64,000 nt of DNA from Tetrahymena elliotti 4EA. Lineage: Eukaryota > Ciliophora > Oligohymenophorea > Hymenostomatida > Tetrahymenidae. The position numbers and the translations under genes were made by a program. Of this stretch, positions 49,097 through 61,812 are shown piece after piece. The stretch's first letter is position 1; each line of letters opens with the position of its first letter. Where the stretch lies: assembly GCA_000231825.2 (NCBI GenBank), contig JH720318.1, positions 514,539 through 578,538 of the forward strand, given 5' to 3'. Below the pieces are notes generated by a model. It did not search any database and had not been told where the DNA came from. It saw only the letters and a list, made by a program, of their open reading frames with translations.

Positions 49097-51111
49097 TCAT
49101 TACTCTAACCTCAATAATGATAAAGCTTCTTCAATATTAATAATTTTTTCTCTAATTTTTTTATTTTATTACCCTTTTTTAATTTCATAGGCATCAATCT
49201 TTTCCCAATCTTCAATTGAAACAGATTTTACTCTTCTTTCTTTTAAAATCTAATTTATTTTGTCTTTTTAGTAAATAACATTATTTTAAGTTAATTGTGG
49301 GAAATTAATTTACCTTCACAATCTTTTTTGGGAACTAAAGCTTAGTGATTGATATGATTTTCAATATTATTTGTTGTTTCCTTTTATTTAAATATTTATT
49401 TAAATTTAATGTTTACAAAAAAACATATTTACAATGCAGCCTAGCATAGTTTAATCTAAAACACCAATAGGACCAGTTTTTACCCAACCTGATGCATATT
49501 TACCAATTTGAATCTTATCTTTAGAATTATGTTGTAAAACACAACCATTATGATGAGCTATTTTATTATTTTAGATATCCCAAGGAATCTGATGACCATC
49601 AATATTTTCACTTTCATATCCAATACATCTAATCAATAAATCACATTTTATATTTTCTGTTCCAAGAGATTCTTCTATGTAGCACTTCTATTCAAAAGGT
49701 TCTCCCTTTAAAAAATGTTTAAAATAATGCTTTATATTAAAAATAAAAAAACCTTAAGTATATTCCTATGAAAATCAACAGATGAAACATAACCATTTTC
49801 TGAGTTCACTTAATATGGAGAAAGAAGAGCTTTTAGATGAACATTAATTTTTTAAGAATCTTATTGAAGATCATCTAAGCTGTTAATTTATTTTAAATTT
49901 TATATAATATCATATCTTCTTTTGTTAATTCTAGCTAAACGTGTTGTGCTATTCATTTAATCACTAAACTCCCATTTAGAATTTTCATTTAAACTTCTTT
50001 CAAATTCATCTTTCCAAACATAAAAATTAGCACCTTTTGTCTATGAAAAAGCTCTAATTATTATTTTTTATTATAAAAAAGAATGATTTAAAAAAATATA
50101 ATTCAACCTAAATTCTTTCATTGAAAACTGTGCTTATATCAAACCTCTTCTTCCAACTAAGAATATCTACATTTTATATTTAATTTGCAAAAGAAAAAAA
50201 TAATGATTTTATTTTGATTACATTTTAAATAGTATTCTTTTTCAATTCTGACAAAGATTATTCAGTGATATCTGTATCATCTAGTTCACCTGTCTTAGCC
50301 TTAATAAGTATTCTTGCTACATCTAAAGCTACATTTCCATTTCTTTATTAGCAAGTTTTTAGAAAATATAAATTTAAAGATTTTGTGAGTAAATAAATAC
50401 CCAATAATTGCAACATTTTTTATTTTAGAGAAATCAATAGATAAATTGGAATAATCAGGATGTCCATTATACCAATTAACTATTTCTCTACCTGAAAAGA
50501 CATTCTTTACATTTTCTCCTTGAATACCAAGCTTTTTATCATCTTAAAAAAAATATACTTAATAATAAAATCTCTTTGTTGTGTGGAATAAATTGATTAC
50601 TTTATGCTCCATATGAATATACAACACCTGAATAATTTTCAATAATCTCATTTACTGTTAAATCTTTACCCTAAAATATAATATAAACTCCTAATTTGAA
50701 TTAAATTTTTAGAAAATAATTACAATTGTGACATTTCCATAGAATTTTAATCTTGGATTATGACTAACTTCTTTGAAATCATTTATTATTTTTTTTATTG
50801 ATTAATGATCAGGAGCAACGCCATATCTTACTAATCCATAAGGGAAGGGAAGCTTTTCAAAAATATGCACATGAGCCTATTCATTATCACTAAGGATTTT
50901 TTTTGCAGTATAAAATCCTGCAGGACCTCCTCCAATAACCTTTTTAAAGTTAAGTAAAATTTTTTAGAATTACATGATGTTTTGAAATAATATTAAAAGC
51001 TTAAAAATTAATTCATCTTACAGCTATTGTTACTTGATTTATATCTTACAGTTCTTCATGCTTTATAGCTTAGCTAAAATACCTTCTAATTAAGTTAATA
51101 TTTTTCAACAT
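49097..51111 (-). CDS. FDXR: NADPH:adrenodoxin oxidoreductase, mitochondrial
   Basis: ATG at 51109-51111 starts MLKNINLIRRYFSQAIKHEE, a basic, acid-poor mitochondrial presequence. Introns then separate the FAD-binding Rossmann motif VIGGGPAGFYTAKKIL and the family hallmark EKLPFPYGLVRYGVAPDH. The C-terminal half reads FEQKCYIEESLGTENIKCDL, LIRCIGYESENIDGHQIPWD, KIQIGKYASGWVKTGPIGVL and the terminal helix SVSIEDWEKIDAYEIKKG then LREKI-type residues, ending SLLRLEQ and TGA 49097-49099. The flavoenzyme passes electrons from NADPH to mitochondrial ferredoxin for Fe-S cluster and haem-related chemistry. About eight or more short introns are present and were not all mapped. GWVKTGPIG is the expected NADPH/FAD-domain closing motif, so the enzyme looks intact. 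Confidence 0.92.
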
Positions 51112-51548
51112 TTTGTTCTTTGTAAATAAAACTGTGCTTTTTAATAGTTCTCCTTGGGTAATATTTAGTTTTTTTAATATGAATTTATTGGTATTAAAAT
51201 TAAATTAGATTTTGAGAACAAACAAGAAGTGTAAATAGAATTCTGCTTATTTCTACTGGATTCTAAAACTTTCAAAAAGATATTTAAACAAATTTATTAA
51301 ACAAAATAAAAATTTATTCTATTTTTAAAACATTTATCAGAAGAATAAATCTTCTGATCATAAAAACCATTAAAAAAAAGCTATTTAAATCCAATTAATT
51401 ATGTAAACTGAAAAGTTTTAATAAAGCTTTTTGCAAATGTTGAGAAAGCAAATAAATTCTTAACATTTAATATAAATAAAAAAGCAAATAGATAGATTAT
51501 AACTTATAAAAGTGAAAGAATTGTTAATTAATATTGAAATTATGGTGT
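51112..51548. other. Intergenic
   Basis: AT-rich 437-bp spacer between FDXR (start) and the USP14-like gene (end), both minus strand. It should contain the FDXR promoter. Nothing else is seen. Confidence 0.5.
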
Positions 51549-53595
51549 TCAAAGAATTTCTAATTTGCGGTAAATTAAATAATAGGCCATATGTCTATCA
51601 CCACCTCCTCTAAGATCAAGGATTTCATCAATGTTAACTTCAGTGACAACATCATCATCATATCTTTACCAAATATCTATTATTATTTTAAATTAAATAT
51701 TTTAGAATTGATTAAAATATTAAAATCTATTAATAAAATAATAAAATTACCTCCTGATTTGTGAGCCCATCCAACATAATGGCCTGAATCAGCACTTCTT
51801 CCTTAGTGAGTTAATACTGCAACTAATTCATAGCTACCATTATCTAAACCTTATCCATGGGGTCTATAGAGATTATCATCATGTTGCTTAATATCTTCTT
51901 CTTTTTGAGCTTCCTTAAATTGCTTAAAAAGAGCTTTAGTATCTTCTGGAATCATTTTTCCTTCAGCTTCAAGTTTTCTTTTGTATTCAGAAAATTTCTC
52001 TTCTGTATTTTTGTTTGCTAATTCTTATTATCTCTTTTCATATTCTTTTCCTTTTTCAATAGCTGCTTGTAAATCCTAAGTACAATAAGGTGTGACATCT
52101 AATATCTTAGGGAAGGCTACACTCTATTATTTTAAAAAAATGTATTTCAATTATAATTAAGCTATTAATAAATTTCAATAATATTACACGAAGAATTTTA
52201 GACTTGGTGGCTTCAGTACGTGAGCTTTCAGATTTTTATTTCCAGAAAAATCTCATCATTTAAATAGCTAAGTAACTGGGCTTTATATATCAAATAGACT
52301 ATAAGATAAATTCAAAATATGTCTAACAAATTTACTAATTTCTTAATTTTTCTAGTTTCAGTAAAATCATGTAGTGCACCATCTTGACCATTCTTTTAAA
52401 TTGTACCTTATAGACTCTTTATTTTAAAATTTAAATTGACAAAAACTATTTTAATAAAAAAAATATATTTTCTTACGACTTCAATACCCTCAGTAAGCTA
52501 ATTAACAGGGTTTGATTAGTTATCGATTTGACACATAAGTTTTTTGGAACGTTCAGTCTTAATTGCAACTTCCTCTATGTTATCATTGTTTGTTTACTTG
52601 ACTTCATATTCGATTTCAAAAATATCCTTAATCAAATTGGTCTTATTACCAAGTTCATCTTCATAATTGACTTAAGGTTCAAGACATTAAATTACATTCT
52701 AAAAGCATTCATCAGCATCTTATTGCTTAAAAGCCATAGACCCTTATTCTTACTCAGCGAATTGAGGGAAAGCATTCATAAATCTTTAGATAAAGTTAAC
52801 TGGCTTAACTGCTTCACCTTTTTTATCTAAATCCTTCATTAAACCTTAGAGAGCTATACTTACTTGAGCTTAAGCAGGCTAACCAGTAACAGGTAACTAT
52901 CTAGTTTATAAGAAATTCTTTAATTCATTGATTCTCTTGAGGCATTGGATTGAGCTATTCATATAGCAAGTATTTCCTAAATTTGCAAGACCAGCAGGTA
53001 AAATTTCCTAGTAATAATTAAACAAAACGAATTAATCTTGAAATGTTTATCATATTCTATTTCATTAATTTTTAAATAAAAAGCATAATTTATTATTATT
53101 TAAATTACTCCTGTTTTTTCTTTGTAAATTTTAGCACGTTCTTCAGGAGTCATTTCTTCATAGAATTTTTTCTCTTCTTTGATTTCTTTAATTTCATTTT
53201 CTTAAGCAGCTCCCATAAGAGTAATAGCGCAACCTTCTGTTAGCTTAAGTTTTGAGAGATCTGTTTCAGGCTTGAATAATTAAAAAAAATATTTAGCAAA
53301 GTTTAAGAAAAATGAGATATGTATTAAATAATGGTCATAAATGGGAAGCTCTAATATTGAAGTAAGAAGTTTGTACCATTAAAAATATAAAAGAGTTTAA
53401 TTTTAGTCTCATATTTCATAAATTTTGTTAGAATAATCATACCTTGAAGAGAGTTCCCTTGAAAATAATCTTTTAACTTGCAATAGGAACTCTTGTTAAA
53501 GAGTAAACGATTTCCTAAAATTTAATCACTGGAAGACTCTAATCTAACTCAGCTTCTACATTCTTGGTTCCCCACTTTAAAACTACTTTGACCAT
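51549..53595 (-). CDS. USP14: Proteasome-associated deubiquitinase USP14/Ubp6
   Basis: ATG at 53593-53595 starts a ubiquitin-like domain ([20 protein letters not shown], then [17 protein letters not shown]), as in USP14. After an intron comes the Cys box [20 protein letters not shown], whose Cys in NTCYMN is the catalytic nucleophile. QLPVTGQPAQ and [10 protein letters not shown] follow, then a charged helical segment ([20 protein letters not shown]). The His box is [24 protein letters not shown], and the C-terminal piece is [20 protein letters not shown] then [19 protein letters not shown] with TGA 51549-51551. GGGDRHMAY matches the GGGDWHIAY of animal USP14. The enzyme trims ubiquitin chains on proteasome substrates. 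Several short introns are present. All catalytic blocks are intact, so function is expected to be conserved. Confidence 0.94.
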
Positions 53596-54439
53596 TTTTG
53601 TATTATTGCTATACTTTAGTTTTTATTTGCTTATGCTAATATTAATCTAATTATTTATCTTTTAGAAAGATTTATTGAAGATTTTGTTTATAAATTTTTA
53701 TTTTTTTAAAATAAGAATATGTAGATGAATGAAGACTTAATCTTTTAAAATTTTAAAGACCTTAAAATATTAACAAAAATTAATTTCTTAATTTCATTTC
53801 ATTTATTGAATAAGATCAGAAGAAAAATCTATAAAGCACCGAATCTCAATCTGATAATCAAAGAAACAAGCATTTAACTGTCTCTTTGGCTATTTTAAAC
53901 TTAGAAGATGTTTATTTAAATTTTTTTACCATTTTTAGCTAAATTCTTTTTTAAAAAGAGTTTTATTTATTTTTAAATTATTAAATAATTTTAAAGAGAG
54001 GGAATATAAAATATTAGTCTACTTGTTAAATGAATCAAAAAAAAGAAGGAAATCTAAAATATCTTCTATGAAAATCTCAAAGTTTGTAAATTATTGTATC
54101 ATTTTGAAATCTAGATCTTAAAAAGTAGAAAATCTTCTGTGCAAAAAATAAAGTAAATTTATGTGAGATTTGAATGGCGAAAATAATGCTTTTTATCCGT
54201 TTAAAAAAAAATATCACTAAAGAGCATACTAGATAATGTTTATATTTATTAATGGGAAGCTTTATTATTTTTATGTCGGATTTGCATCTAAATAAAATAG
54301 TAAAAATAAAAATGATTTATTTTATACTTATAATCTTTTAATAAATTAAAAATTTTTAGATTTATGAATAATTTATTAGCAATTTAGTAAAAATAAGAAA
54401 ACTTGTATTAAAAATTAATAGAAAACATATATAAAAAAA
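53596..54439. other. Intergenic, divergent promoters
   Basis: AT-rich 844-bp spacer between two divergent starts, so it must hold both promoters. No gene or repeat is seen. Confidence 0.5.
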
Positions 54440-56545
54440 ATGAAAAGCAGTATAAAAAAAGTTGAAAATAAATTTGAGCATCCAATTTATTGCAGCTCTA
54501 TTATTTCAAACAATGCTTGCTTTTATGAAATAACTAAATTAGTTAATTAAAGGGAGATTTACTTTGATTTTCCATATAGTAAATAACTCTTTTTTATATC
54601 TCATATTGATGAGATAATATCTGAAATACCAGACTAGGAGGAAGTTAGGAAGTTTTATGAGAAAAATAACAAGTTGTAATATTTTGAAGATTGTAGAAGC
54701 AGATTTAATGAAAGTAAATCTAATTAAAATTAATGGAGGAAGATTAAAATTGATTACTATATTGAAGAAAATGGCAAAAAGCAATATTTGAGTGATTTTA
54801 ATGTAATTAGGAAAGATGATATTTTGGAGCATATAAATAAAAAGAAAAATTCATCTTAGGGTTATTTTGAGTCTAGGTCAGAATCTCAAAATGATGAGAC
54901 AGATAATTCAGGTGAAAATGAAGTAGACATTATAGATGGAATTTATTATTTTTCAGATTTCTTAGACAAGAGTAAATCAAACGACTTAAGCGTCTAAGGA
55001 AGTAGTATGTCCTCAGAAAATAAGACTAATATTGAGGATTAAAAGCTCACAAAATATATTGAAAAGATATTTGATTAATTTAACAAAAGTGTCATATATA
55101 GCTTCCTCAGCTATTTTCTCTCTTCGTGTATATTAACTCTGTTGAATAAAAAAATTCTAATTGACATAGATATCAAGAACCTCATTCTTATTAGAGAAAA
55201 TTCAAATATAAAATTTTTGTATCTTGTTTAATTTGAAAATTTTAAAACAAAACTAGAAGACTAATTATTAGCTAAAAAAGAATTAAAATATAAAGAATTT
55301 TGTGATCAATTATACTTTAAGTAATAATAATAGAAATTGGAATTAAATGAAGATGCTTAGAAGTAAATAGCAGATTTTTTAAAAAAAATATCTGAAGCCT
55401 TATTAAATAAAAATGATCTTAAAGAAGCTTAAGATGATAGTGAATTCGCAAAGGAGTGCATCTCAGGAGTTAAAAATATTGAAAAAGCTCTCAGCCGTTA
55501 AGATATCAGAAAAAGATATTGCAAAGTTCTGATAACTAAAAACTAAATCCTTACTGCTATTTTAAACTCAAAAAAGGCAGATAAGGATACTACTTTTGAT
55601 ATATTCTTAAATCTCTTTAAGCATGAGTAGGAAAACTTCAATAAAACCTAGGTGAGTGATTCAAGTGAAAGCTTAACTTAATCAGAAATAATCAACTCGT
55701 TCTTATAGGACTTTTTAAAAAAAGCCTGCTCAATTCCTGCTCATATCCTCACTAATAATTAAAAAAATTAAGAAGATAAAGAAGATACATTAATTGAATT
55801 CTGCTGTGAGGAATACCCAAGATAATCATATGCAATTTCAATAATAAATTAGGCGTAAACTTAACGAGAGAGAACTAAAACTCCTAAATTTATTAATGTA
55901 AACAATCCTGATCATGAAATAGCTGCTATAACTTCTTAGAAAAGAGAATTGTAAATTTAAATGAAGATAAAAGAATTTAAAATAAATATTGAAGAAATTA
56001 AAAAAAGAAAGGAACTTGATTAGTTAAAAAATAGTGAAGCTAAAGATTAAAAAACATTAGAACAAATTAAAAAAATAGAATAAATGCTCCATAGTGCACC
56101 TTCAATAAGAGGAGGTGAAAAAAAGCTTATGATAGATTTTAAAGAAAGTACATGCAGTCTACATATAAAACTCTATTATTAATAGGAACTCTTTGCTTTA
56201 CCTGAAAATATTGATGAAATGCTTTATTGTATTTAACTTTTAAACAATTCATTTAATGATATTTCTATTTATATGGATGAGCATAAAAGAATTTGCTTTG
56301 AAACGCATGTATGTATGGGATAGAAAGAAAAAATTCTACTCAGAGCTATCTTCATGATTGACTCTTTGATCACTTATGGTATAACATTTTATGACTTCTA
56401 TTATCAAAGTATGATCAATAGCAAGCAATCTAAAGACATCCAAAAATACATTTAATTACAATAGGAAATATTACAATACTTACAAGCCTACAAACTTAAA
56501 TATGATGAGTTTGTCTTTGAATTTTTAAACAAAAATGATTAGTGA
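54440..56545 (+). CDS. Intronless hypothetical protein, 701 residues
   Basis: ATG 54440 to TGA 56543-56545 is one uninterrupted exon. The N-terminal 110 residues are mixed alpha/beta with several Cys (EHPIYCSSIISNNACFYEI, with PYSKQLFFISHIDEIISEIP). An acidic S/E-rich linker follows, then a long helical body with Lys/Gln/Glu-rich coiled coil (residues about 490-560: KRELQIQMKIKEFKINIEEI). The last 150 residues are again globular-looking: KLMIDFKESTCSLHIKLYYQ, ELFALPENIDEMLYCIQLLN and MDEHKRICFETHVCMG. I recognise no family. The absence of introns in a gene this long is notable beside its neighbours, but several other unknown genes in this window share it. A cytoskeletal or scaffold role is possible; there is no direct evidence. 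Confidence 0.75.
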
Positions 56546-56749
56546 TTCAATAAAAATTAGATTACTATAACTTTATTCATTTATTAGACATTAATGCTTC
56601 TTAAACAAAGGCTTTTGTGTTTTTGTTTTATTTGAATGTTTATTATTAAAATTAGAGACATTTAATATGCTTTTAAGTATTAATAATTGACTGCTCAAAA
56701 ATGAGATCAATATTATTTTTTAAGAAATATTTTAATTTTATTTATTCAT
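56546..56749. other. Intergenic
   Basis: AT-rich spacer between convergent genes. A short attcattcattcat run lies at about 56743-56757, at its right edge. Confidence 0.5.
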
Positions 56750-57001
56750 TCATTCATTTTGATGCTCATTTTTTAAATATACCCTAAAAGTAAAATTATT
56801 CAGTTATGAAACTTTATATGGCAAATAAGTAATTACTCTTCAAAATGAAGTTTATTTTGTTGGATTATTCTTATGTTTTATCTTAAGTAAAGATTTTTAC
56901 TTTAATATTTTTGTTTTTTTTAATATGACCTTTTTTCTTAAGAAGAAGTTAATTCTCTCATCATATTTTTTATTTACAAAATATTTGTTTTCAAGAGCCA
57001 T
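56750..57001 (-). CDS. Possible small basic protein (tentative)
   Basis: ATG at 56999-57001, in the good context aaaaATGGCT, starts MALENKYFVNKKYDERINFF. A canonical 63-bp intron (56838-56900, GTAAAA...AAG) joins in phase to RVITYLPYKVSQLNNFTFRV and TGA 56750-56752, giving 62 residues. Without the intron the frame stops at 56840. The protein is strongly basic (FFLRKKVILKKTKILK). No domain is recognised. Small size and AT-rich surroundings keep confidence low. Confidence 0.35.
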
Positions 57002-57226
57002 TTTTAATTATTTTATTCAAAAATTTCAATTATAAATAAATACATATCAATATTAATAAATAACATGAACTTTTTATAAATTTTCAATAAAATTACTTAT
57101 GTTGAAAAATTTTACTAAGATTGATTTATTAAATAAATAAACTAAGATTCATTTTAATTGTATAATAAGTCTAAATTACAGTTAATTTATTAAATTAATT
57201 ACTTTAAATATAATAATTTAAATAGC

Positions 57227-60200
57227 TCATCTTATTTAGGAAAAAATACTTGCTTTTTTAGATCTAATCTCGAGCTAAGAAGGAGAGCTTTAGCTTTTTT
57301 CTAAAGAATAAAGTTATTCGTTTATTGAATCTTTTTTTTCAGGTAGAAAATAAATTTATGACATTTCTTCAGAGTTATTCTTAATAATACTTTTATCTTG
57401 AAAGCCTATGTTGAGGTTACTATTATTTTAGCTAGAGCTTTTTTCTCCTTCAATAAGTGGCATTTCCTAAGATTATTTAGAAAAATAGGTACTAAATTTA
57501 TTCCCAATAAATGAATCTCCATTAAATTGTGCTTCTACTAATTATTTAATATTTGGCTCTTATTCTATAGTTCCTAATTCACTTTAACCAAGATTTTCCT
57601 CATCTAAACAATTTTAACTGGCAGAGGTAAAGTTAATACTGTTATTACAGTCATCAAATTAGTTTTTATATTGACTAAAAAGTTTGTTTCCTTGATGAGA
57701 TTATTTCTATGGAGATTCACCCAATTCAGATTTATTTTTAGAAAAATTATTTTAATTATCATCATTTTCTTCTTGACCTGAGGATTCTTTATTGGGATTT
57801 GTTATATTTCTATCTCTAAATTAACTACTAAGGCTACTTAAGAACGTTTTGTGCTATGCCGAATTTAAAATATTTGATCCTGGTCTTATTGTAGTACTTC
57901 TCACTTAACCTTTGTAAGATAAGCTAGAATTAGGAGACATAGAAGCTTTTCTTTATTTTTCTAATTTTAATTTCTATTCCTGAAATTCTCTAAGTTATTA
58001 CTCAACTTAACTTATTGGTTCTTAATTATGAGACTCTTCTTTAGTGTTTTCCTCATTTTTATTTATGTCTTTTCTTGAGGTTGGAATTTATTTATCTTGT
58101 TATTCTAACATAGGGGATTTATCATATGTTTGTGTGGAACTTGTTTTTTTAAAAAGTTTACTGATTTAGTTTGTTTAAAGAAAAATTTACTTTTAAAAAG
58201 TAGATTAAATTTATCCTGATTCAATCGATTTTTGGCTCTTTCTTGGTTGAAAGTGTGTGCTTTGTTTTGAATTAGCTCTATTTCTTTGTGAATCATAATG
58301 AATTGTAGGTCTTATAAGAGATTGCAACCTTTCTTCATTTCTTAAATTAACAAAGTCTGCATATATTGAAAATGAAGTTTTTATTGTATTGTTTTCACTA
58401 ATATCCTCAGCCTTTATTTAGTAAGGTCCTAAAGTTTTTACTAATTCATCGATGACTTTACTTTCTATTTTTTTAAACATTTATTCAAAATCTTCATGAA
58501 CATCTTCTCTTTTCTTTTTCTTTTCTTTAACTTATACTTCTATCTCAAATCTTAAACTAGGATGAGCTTTATTTGTAGGACTATCTGTTTAAGATGAAGA
58601 TAAATTAAAGTCGTTTCTTTCTAACCCAACTTTCAAAGATATAGATCCTGAGCTGACTATATTAAGAGCATTTGAAAATACTGTGATTAAAACTTATTTG
58701 ATTCTCCTCTCATCTGAAAAAGTTTTATCCATTCTACGTACATCATTTTTATGAATAAATTAAATATCATTCATTTTAGCTTATGCTTAAAACATACCTT
58801 TTTAAAAAAATAAATTCTTACTTGAAAGAACTAGAATAATAACAATAATATTACCTACTAAATCCCAAATCATCTACTTAAATGAAAACTATGCCTTTTT
58901 TAATGATAAAATAATAATAGTACGTTCAAAAGATAAGTTGAATGAATAAAATAAAATTTTACCATTTTAACGTTAACTCCTTTGTTTTTATTGATTGAGA
59001 AATAGTCAAACAAAATATAAATGTGATTCATAATTAAATATGAGTTGTATTTAATTGTTTCCACTACATTATCATATTATTCATCTAAATTTGCCTTTTC
59101 AAACTCAACAACTCCTCTAATTATAGGGACTAATTTAATTCTAAAATCGTTAAGAGTCTGAAAAAGTAGTTTATCAGATTGAGTTTTTGAGTTTTATAAA
59201 TATTTGATTTCATCTAAATAAGTAATATCTTCTATACTTGTGACTAGAACAGACTCATTCATTTAAAAATTACTTACTTTTATTCTAAAAATGTTTGTAT
59301 ATTTTTCATTTTCTTCTTCACTATAATAATATCCTACCAAAGTTTCACTTTCAACTAAATTTCTTTGGTGTTAAGACTTGCATCTTTATCTCTTAGCTTA
59401 GAGTTCTTATTCTATAATTAAATATGAATGATTATTTAATATAAAAGTGTTGGTTTTAAAAGATATATACTTAAATCTTCAGTTCTTGTAACAGCTGATA
59501 GAGGCGTATTCACTTTTGTCTACTTTTTTTTATACGATGTTTACTTTCTATTCCTTTGTTATTTATGAAGTATACATCTAGATAATAAATAATCTTTTAA
59601 AGTTAGTTTTTTGCCCTCTTCTGCTAAACCATGAAGCTAACCCTCGCTACTTTTCATATCTATTACTATTTTACTATAAAAGCTTTTCATAGATTCCCCA
59701 TCAAAAATTTTATGTTTTGTCTCTGCATTTGCTGATAAAATTTATTAATTTGTTAAATTTGAACAATAAACTGATATTTATTAAAAAATATATTTTGAAA
59801 AAGCAAGTAGAAGTTTTTACCACTTACTCTAATCAGTTAAATAGTTTGATGTCTGTCATCCCATCTACTAACAATCAAGCTAGAGTTATACATATTATCA
59901 ATAATATTAACCCATTCGCTATTATTATTGTTATCTAAAAATTTAGATCTCTATGTTAGTTCTCTTACATATCTATATTAATTATATAATGTTTACATTT
60001 TCTTTTCATATAATGGATTTCATCACTATTAGTAAAAATTATTAATAGAATGAACAAATCTTACCTGTTTAATATCAGAAAAATGGGAACTAAATAGAAA
60101 AATATATTCATAAAAACATTAGATTTTATTTAACTTCCAAAAGTAATACCAATTATTATCCTATTGATAACTATCAATAATGAATCTATACTAAAATCCC

Positions 60201-60699
60201 AAAAATCAATGCAGAAGGCTTATGAAAGTATAATGGCCTCATGAGAAAATAAAAATAGCAAAATTTCTATTTAATCAAGCAATATAATAGAAGTACCAGA
60301 AGATTAAGAAGATTGAGGGCATGATGAAGCTTCCCCAGCTTAAGACTTAAAATTGTAAAAAAAAATATAGCTAATAGCTGAACTGTATATATACAAGACT
60401 ATATTCCAAGCAATATGATAGTATTGTATATATTTTTGATGATATAAAAGCGCATAAATGATGATAGGAACCAGAGATCCAAATATACCACCACATATCC
60501 ATAATGTATTATCTAAATTAGTATACATAAGAGACATGATAAAAATGATTATTTCCAAAATAAATAGAGTCACTAAGTTATAAATATATGGAATTATCAG
60601 CTAAGGAGATCTATATTGCTAATATTTCTTTTCTAAGTCATTTTCTTTAAATTTAAGAGTTATAAAATTAATATGTCGTTTTTCTATGAGCTTTAACAT
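57227..60699 (-). CDS. Membrane-anchored histidine-kinase-like protein lacking the phospho-acceptor His
   Basis: The start is taken as the ATG at 60697-60699 (MLKLIEKRHINFITLKF); an upstream open stretch makes it tentative. Five to seven hydrophobic spans follow: LVTLFILEIIIFIMSLMY, IWICGGIFGSLVP-like, WNIVLYIYSSAISYIFF and NIFFYLVPIFLILN. Next are a PAS-like region, then SDKLLFQTLNDFRIKLVPII, which aligns with the dimerisation box (S-H-E-L-R-T-P-L) but has Asn at the His position. The ATP-binding domain is represented by DERRIKQVLITVFSNALNIV then SSGSISLKV (N-box) and a degenerate G-box region. The C-terminal 350 residues are S/Q/E-rich with no visible receiver domain, ending KKASIFSQIR and TGA 57227-57229. 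Several introns are present. It probably acts as a pseudo-kinase or ATP-binding sensor. Confidence 0.78.
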
Positions 60700-61133
60700 A
60701 AGAGATGATAGAAGTAATAGGACCTGATTGAAATTTTGAGTCTCCCTTTTTGCTTTTTAACAAAAACTATGGTGTTTTTAGCAATTTAATTTACTCTTAA
60801 ATTATGAATATAGCTATCTTAACTATTTCTACCTATCTTACTTACTATTACTATTTTTATTAAGTTTAGTGAACAAATTATAATTAATATATTGGCAAAT
60901 AATTATTCTTTAATTTCTAAAATAAATAAATAAATTAATAGCTTTATTACTTCTAAGTTGACACCAATTTCATCTATATACCAATCAATTAGCACTCAAA
61001 GTTATTGTATAAAAATACAAATAACTAACTAAATAAAATATGTAGTGAATTAAATATGGGTGAGTTAACACAATAAATCCAAAAAATCAAAAATCAAATT
61101 CAATAATTTTTTATTAAATACTCATTTTTTCTA

Positions 61134-61215
61134 TTATTTAATGATTTACTCAAATAGTAATTTTAATGTATAATTTAATTTTAATTTTTTTATTTCTTTC
61201 TTATTTTATTTGTTT
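61134..61215. repeat. 82-bp duplicate, left side of gap
   Basis: These 82 bases, directly before the N run, are identical to 61316-61397 directly after it. Terminal contig overlap that was not merged is the simplest explanation. Confidence 0.95.
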
Positions 61216-61315
61216 NNNNNNNNNNNNNNNNNNNNNNNNNNNNNNNNNNNNNNNNNNNNNNNNNNNNNNNNNNNNNNNNNNNNNNNNNNNNNNNNNNNNN
61301 NNNNNNNNNNNNNNN
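61216..61315. other. Scaffold gap (100 N), probably artefactual
   Basis: A 100-base placeholder whose two flanks are the same 82-bp sequence. The real gap size is probably zero or negative, and the true locus would be 182 bp shorter. Confidence 0.95.
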
Positions 61316-61397
61316 TTATTTAATGATTTACTCAAATAGTAATTTTAATGTATAATTTAATTTTAATTTTTTTATTTCTTTCTTATTTTATTTGTTT
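61316..61397. repeat. 82-bp duplicate, right side of gap
   Basis: Identical copy of 61134-61215, starting with the first base after the N run. Confidence 0.95.
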
Positions 61398-61812
61398 GTT
61401 TCATGATTCTAAAAATAAAATGATTTTTGAAAGAAAATATTTCAAGATATTAATTTAGATTTTATTAAGGAGATAATTATTTAGGTCATAAATTTAATCA
61501 TTGAAAAACAAATTTGTTTGTTACTTGAACTTTTGTGCTGAATTAATTCTATTTTCCTTATCTTACAAAAAAATTAATTTTTAATTATTATTACTATCAT
61601 CAACTCTTTTATTTTTGTTTATTGAAGGTTGAAGTAATAAGAAAAAATTAATGTAAAGATTATATATTTTTGTAATGCAAATAATTTCAAAAATAATTAA
61701 ATTTTTGATTAACAATATTTCTATGCTATAAACCTTTTGATTGTATCATATTTTCAATTTTTAAAAAGCATAAACATTCACAGTAATTAATTTTAGCGTT
61801 AATTTTTATCAC

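Larger units (their letters stand above)
60700..61812. other. Intergenic with scaffold gap and duplicated flank
   Basis: AT-rich DNA between divergent genes, interrupted by the second N run. Left of the gap, minus-strand frames stay open for about 300 bases upstream of the chosen start of the histidine-kinase-like gene and could include further 5' coding sequence. Otherwise nothing is seen. Confidence 0.5.

Noticed and set aside
52528..52830. A 100-codon plus-strand hydrophobic frame
   Set aside because: It is antisense to USP14 exons that carry clear family motifs.
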